NCBI GenBank assembly: GCA_023395595.1
Contig: JAEWYO010000006.1
Location: 1-53,462 of the forward strand
Reading direction: 5' to 3'
Length of the DNA: 53,462 nt
DNA from: Bacillota bacterium
GTDB lineage: Bacteria; Bacillota; Clostridia; Christensenellales; CAG-138
Shown here: piece by piece, positions 49,825 to 53,462 of the stretch
Layout of the letters: each line of letters starts with the position of its first letter
Numbering within the stretch: the first letter of the stretch is position 1
Notes under the pieces: model-generated
The model's input: the letters and a program-made list of their open reading frames with translations, nothing else
The model's database searches: none
Told to the model about the DNA's origin: nothing
Translations under genes and position numbers: made by a program

Positions 49825-51585
49825 ATGTTTCGTTTACTCAAACGACTCAAAGCAGCCGAGTGGCTGCAAGCACTGGTCAGTCTTGCGTTCATTGTCGCGC
49901 AGGTTTGGCTGGATCTGAAACTACCGGACTACATGTCCGAAATCACGCGGCTCACACAGACCCCGGGCAGCGCGATGGCTGATATTTGGTTGGCTGGTGG
50001 CAAGATGTTGCTCTGCGCGCTGGGCAGTGTTGCCTCCGCCGTAATCGTCGGCTTCTTTGCCGCGCGTATCGCCGCCTCGTTTTCGCAGCGGCTGCGCAGC
50101 CAACTCTTCTCCAAGGTGGACTCGTTCTCGATGGAGGAGATCAACCGCTTCTCGACCGACAGCTTGATCACCCGCTCCACCAATGACATCACGCAGGTGC
50201 AGATGCTGATCACGATGGGTCTTCAGATGATCATCAAAGCGCCGATCATGGTGGTTTGGGCGGTGACCAAGATCGCCGGTAAAGGCCTTGAGTGGTCGGT
50301 TGCAACAGGCGTTGCCGTGCTCATCATGATCGCGGTCATCTCGGTGATGATGGTGCTCGTGCTGCCGAAATTCCGCAAGATGCAGACCCTAACCGATAAC
50401 CTCACCCGCGTAACCCGCGAAAACCTGACGGGGCTTCGCGTGGTTCGCGCCTATAACGCAGAGCCGTATCAGGAAGCGAAGTTTGAGGTTGCCAATGGTG
50501 AACTCACGCAAACGCAGCTCTTCACCAACCGCGGTATGGCGATTATGATGCCAATTATCTCGACGCTCATGAGCGGGCTGACCCTCGCGATCTACTGGAT
50601 TGGCGCCACGCTGATCAACAACGCTGGACTGATGGATCGACTCACGCTGTTTTCCAACATGGTCGTCTTCTCCGCCTACGCGATGCAGGTAATCATGTCA
50701 TTCATGATGCTGGTCATGATCTTCGTACTCTGGCCGCGCGCTTCCGTCTCCGCAAAGCGCATCAACGAGGTGCTGGAGACCGCGCCATCAATCATCGACG
50801 GCAAGCGCACGAACGGAGAACCGGGCAGGGTTGGCGAAATCGAGTTCCGCGACGTCAGCTTCCGCTATCCCGGCGCAGCGGATGACGTGCTCTGCGGGAT
50901 AAACTTCACCGCAAAACAGGGCGAGGTCGTCGCCTTCATCGGCTCCACCGGCAGCGGCAAAACGACGCTGGTCAACCTCATCCCCCGCTTCTACGACGCG
51001 ACCACAGGTGAAGTGCTGGTGGACGGTGTCAACGTAAAAGAATATACGCAAGACGCGCTGCACAACAAGATTGGCTATGTACCGCAAAAGGCGGTCTCCT
51101 TCCGCGGAACCGTGGCAAGCAACATTGCCTACGGCGACAACGGAAAAGAATGCCCGACCGACGACGAGATTCAGACCGCCATGCGAATTGCGCAAGGTGC
51201 GGACTTTGTCGAACAGATGGAAGGGCAATATGAAGCGGACGTTGCGCAGGGCGGCTCCAACCTCTCCGGCGGACAGAAGCAGCGTCTCGCCATCGCCCGC
51301 GCGGTCGCCAGAAAGCCGGAGATCTATATCTTTGACGATAGCTTCTCTGCGCTGGACTACAAGACAGACCGCGCGCTGCGCTCCGCCCTGCGGCACGAGA
51401 CGGCGGGTGTCACCAGCCTAATCGTTGCCCAGCGTATCGGCACTATTCTTGATGCCGACCAGATCATCGTGCTCAACGACGGCCAGATCGTCGGCAAAGG
51501 CACACATAAGGAACTGCTGAAAACCTGCGATGTGTATCAAGAAATCGCCATGTCGCAGCTGAGTGAGGAGGAATTGTCCGCATGA
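49825..51585 (+). CDS. Heterodimeric ABC exporter, half with the degenerate ATP site
   Basis: 586 residues: a six-segment membrane domain (~1-320) and an ATPase domain (~340-586). Walker A is GSTGSGKTT and the signature LSGGQKQR is canonical, but the Walker B glutamate is Asp (IYIFDDSFSALD) and the H-loop His is Gln (IVAQRIGTI). This pattern marks the non-catalytic-site subunit of heterodimeric exporters such as TM287/288 or BmrCD. The ATG has AAAGGAG 10 bases upstream. Its stop overlaps the start of the partner gene by 4 bases. Likely role: drug or peptide efflux. Confidence 0.93.
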   Translation: MFRLLKRLKAAEWLQALVSLAFIVAQVWLDLKLPDYMSEITRLTQTPGSAMADIWLAGGKMLLCALGSVASAVIVGFFAARIAASFSQRLRSQLFSKVDSFSMEEINRFSTDSLITRSTNDITQVQMLITMGLQMIIKAPIMVVWAVTKIAGKGLEWSVATGVAVLIMIAVISVMMVLVLPKFRKMQTLTDNLTRVTRENLTGLRVVRAYNAEPYQEAKFEVANGELTQTQLFTNRGMAIMMPIISTLMSGLTLAIYWIGATLINNAGLMDRLTLFSNMVVFSAYAMQVIMSFMMLVMIFVLWPRASVSAKRINEVLETAPSIIDGKRTNGEPGRVGEIEFRDVSFRYPGAADDVLCGINFTAKQGEVVAFIGSTGSGKTTLVNLIPRFYDATTGEVLVDGVNVKEYTQDALHNKIGYVPQKAVSFRGTVASNIAYGDNGKECPTDDEIQTAMRIAQGADFVEQMEGQYEADVAQGGSNLSGGQKQRLAIARAVARKPEIYIFDDSFSALDYKTDRALRSALRHETAGVTSLIVAQRIGTILDADQIIVLNDGQIVGKGTHKELLKTCDVYQEIAMSQLSEEELSA

Positions 51586-53456
51586 GCGACAACAAAGAAC
51601 AATTCAGGGCAAAAGCGCCCGCTGAAGGTCGCGGCCCAATGGGCGGTGGCCCGGGACGCGGCATGAGCATGCCCGTTGAAAAGCCGAAAGACTTTAACGC
51701 GACCATGAAGAAACTGCTCGCGTATTGCAAAAACTATATCTCCGCAATCCTCGTGGCGCTGGTTGCCGCGGCGGGCGGAACCATCCTTCAGATCATCGGG
51801 CCGGATCGGCTCAAAACCCTGACCAACGAGATCATGAAAGGGTTGCCCGCTCTCGTCAACGGAAAGCCAGTGCTGGGCAGCATCGATATGAGCGCGGTCT
51901 CGGCGATTGCGATTTCACTCGCGGTGTTCTACGGGCTCTCTTTCCTGCTCAACATCGTACAGAGCCAGATTATGGCCGTTGTGACCCAGCGCATCTCCAA
52001 GCGCATGCGCACCGATATTTCACAGAAGGTCAACCGCCTGCCGCTGAAGTATTTTGACTCCACGAGCTATGGCAACGTACTCAGCCACGTGACCAACGAC
52101 GTGGACGCCATCGGGCAAACGCTAAACCAGAGCCTCGGCACGCTGATCACCGCAATCACGATGCTGGTGGGTACGCTCGCGATGATGCTCTACAACAGCT
52201 GGATTCTCGCGCTGACCGCGGTTGGCGCAAGCCTGCTCGGCTTTGTGCTGATGATGGTCATCATGAAGCACTCGCAAAAGTACTTTGGCCAGCAGCAAAA
52301 GGAACTCGGCCGCATCAACGGGCATATTGAAGAGGTCTATACCGGACACAATATCGTCAAGGTATACAACGGCAGCCGTGAGGCAAAGCGCGTGTTTGAA
52401 GAAAGCAACACAACACTCTATCAGAGTGCATGGAAGTCCCAGTTCCTCTCGGGCCTGATGATGCCGGTGATGAGCTTTGTCGGTAACCTCGGCTATGTTG
52501 CGGTCTGCGTCGTCGGCGCGGCACTCGCAGTCAACGGTACGATCTCGTTTGGTGTCATCGTCGCGTTCATGATGTACGTGCGCCTCTTCACCCAGCCGCT
52601 GTCCCAGATTGCGCAGTCGATGAACAACCTCCAGCGCACGGCAGCCGCGAGCGAGCGGGTCTTCACCCTCCTCGAAGAACCGGAATTGGAACACGAGGGC
52701 GAGAAGAAACCCGCCCTCCAGTGCATCGAAGGTAGCGTCTCGTTTGACCACGTGAAGTTTGGCTATTCGCCGAACAAGCCGGTCATCCACGACTTCTCCG
52801 CAAGCGTGAAGCCGGGGCAAAAGGTCGCAATCGTCGGGCCGACGGGCGCTGGCAAGACCACGATGGTCAACCTGCTGATGCGCTTCTACGAACTCGACGG
52901 CGGCGAAATCCGCATCGACAATATTCCGATTCAGCGCGTCCCGCGCGAGAATGTGCACGCGCAGTTTGGCATGGTGCTCCAGGATACGTGGCTCTTTGAG
53001 GGCACAATCCGCGAGAATATCGTCTACAGCAAGCAGGGCGTAACCGACCAGGAAGTCATCGACGCTTGCAAGACCGTGGGTCTGCATCGCTTCATCAAGA
53101 CGCTGCCCAAGGGCTACGACACCGTGCTCAACGACAAGGCGAGCCTTTCGGAAGGACAAAAGCAGCTTCTGACCATCGCTCGCGCGATGATTCAGGACGC
53201 GCCGCTGCTGATTCTCGACGAGGCGACCAGCTCCGTCGATACCCGCACCGAGCGCATGGTGCAGCAGGCGATGGATCGCCTCACCAACGGTAGAACGTCG
53301 TTCGTGATTGCGCACCGTCTCTCGACGATCAAAAACGCAGACCTCATCCTCGTGATGAAGGACGGCGACATCATCGAAAGCGGCAGCCACAAAGAACTGC
53401 TGGCGCAAGGCGGCTTCTACGCCGAGCTGTACAACAGCCAGTTTGAGGCAGCGTAA
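51582..53456 (+). CDS. Heterodimeric ABC exporter, half with the catalytic ATP site
   Basis: 624 residues. A Gly/Pro-rich cytoplasmic N-terminal extension (~1-40, RGPMGGGPGRGMSMP) precedes a six-segment membrane domain and an ATPase domain with Walker A GPTGAGKTT, Walker B ILDEATSSVD and H-loop IAHRLSTI, all canonical. Its signature is LSEGQ instead of LSGGQ. Paired with the first subunit, this gives one consensus site (this Walker motifs plus partner LSGGQ) and one degenerate site. It is complete, ending 6 bases before the window edge. The gene is coupled by ATGA to its partner. Confidence 0.93.
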   Translation: MSDNKEQFRAKAPAEGRGPMGGGPGRGMSMPVEKPKDFNATMKKLLAYCKNYISAILVALVAAAGGTILQIIGPDRLKTLTNEIMKGLPALVNGKPVLGSIDMSAVSAIAISLAVFYGLSFLLNIVQSQIMAVVTQRISKRMRTDISQKVNRLPLKYFDSTSYGNVLSHVTNDVDAIGQTLNQSLGTLITAITMLVGTLAMMLYNSWILALTAVGASLLGFVLMMVIMKHSQKYFGQQQKELGRINGHIEEVYTGHNIVKVYNGSREAKRVFEESNTTLYQSAWKSQFLSGLMMPVMSFVGNLGYVAVCVVGAALAVNGTISFGVIVAFMMYVRLFTQPLSQIAQSMNNLQRTAAASERVFTLLEEPELEHEGEKKPALQCIEGSVSFDHVKFGYSPNKPVIHDFSASVKPGQKVAIVGPTGAGKTTMVNLLMRFYELDGGEIRIDNIPIQRVPRENVHAQFGMVLQDTWLFEGTIRENIVYSKQGVTDQEVIDACKTVGLHRFIKTLPKGYDTVLNDKASLSEGQKQLLTIARAMIQDAPLLILDEATSSVDTRTERMVQQAMDRLTNGRTSFVIAHRLSTIKNADLILVMKDGDIIESGSHKELLAQGGFYAELYNSQFEAA

Positions 53457-53462
53457 GGGAAC

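Noticed and set aside
1..53462. CRISPR arrays, tRNA or rRNA genes, insertion sequences, prophage genes
   Set aside because: I saw no regularly spaced repeats of CRISPR size, no cloverleaf-like segment in the intergenic gaps, and no transposase, integrase or phage protein.

Overview
This 53.5 kb window is a bacterial chromosome segment, most likely from a moderately high-GC member of the Clostridia (Firmicutes). The evidence is the nine-gene pur cluster with a stand-alone AICAR transformylase plus a PurO-type IMP cyclohydrolase, the LplB/YtcP-type sugar permeases with a large lipoprotein binding protein, a YesL-like (DUF624) protein beside a LacI regulator, strong Shine-Dalgarno sites and sigma-A promoters. 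I see no rRNA, tRNA, CRISPR array, phage gene or insertion sequence. Nearly every base is covered by ordinary-looking genes. The first gene is cut by the window edge; the last ends 6 bases before the right edge.

Layout. 1-372: 3' end of a DUF362/ferredoxin protein, then a bidirectional terminator. 458-12538 (minus): a GntR/HutC regulator followed by purE-C-F-M-N-purO-type-purH(AICARFT only)-D-L. The regulator has a promoter with two tandem 13-bp operator sites at +1 and may control the whole cluster. 12762-18812 (minus): a six-gene operon (DegT aminotransferase, DapA-family lyase, aldo-keto reductase, AAC(3)-type N-acetyltransferase, D-2-hydroxyacid dehydrogenase, EamA transporter), divergent from an AraC regulator. 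I do not recognise its pathway.

20017-44796: a large carbohydrate-use locus. A LacI regulator (with a DUF624 membrane protein) is divergent from a PfkB kinase and an HpaI-type aldolase. A six-gene minus operon encodes two Gfo/Idh/MocA oxidoreductases, an FGGY kinase, an AraA/FucI-like isomerase, a class III aminotransferase and a cytoplasmic Asp-box (sialidase-fold) protein. It is divergent from a sugar ABC importer. Then come a SASA-type esterase, an orphan glycosidase-like protein, a second Asp-box protein, a YhcH/NanQ-like protein, an AraC regulator and a NahK-like kinase. Half-sites of the form TATTAGTTAA recur at the four divergent promoters (lacI, pfkB, oxidoreductase operon, importer), so the LacI protein probably controls all of them. 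The set suggests import of a short glycan followed by intracellular trimming, deacetylation, isomerisation or oxidation, phosphorylation and aldol cleavage. The substrate cannot be read from sequence.

45160-53456: a MATE transporter; a two-gene signalling module (small HTH protein plus a membrane Ser/Thr kinase with an outward-facing leucine-rich-repeat domain), preceded by phased CATGTA repeats; and a MarR-led heterodimeric ABC exporter with one degenerate ATP site.

The best candidates for undescribed biology are the HTH/LRR-kinase module, the DegT-lyase-AAC(3) operon, and the cytoplasmic Asp-box/aminotransferase sugar pathway under the shared LacI-type operator.
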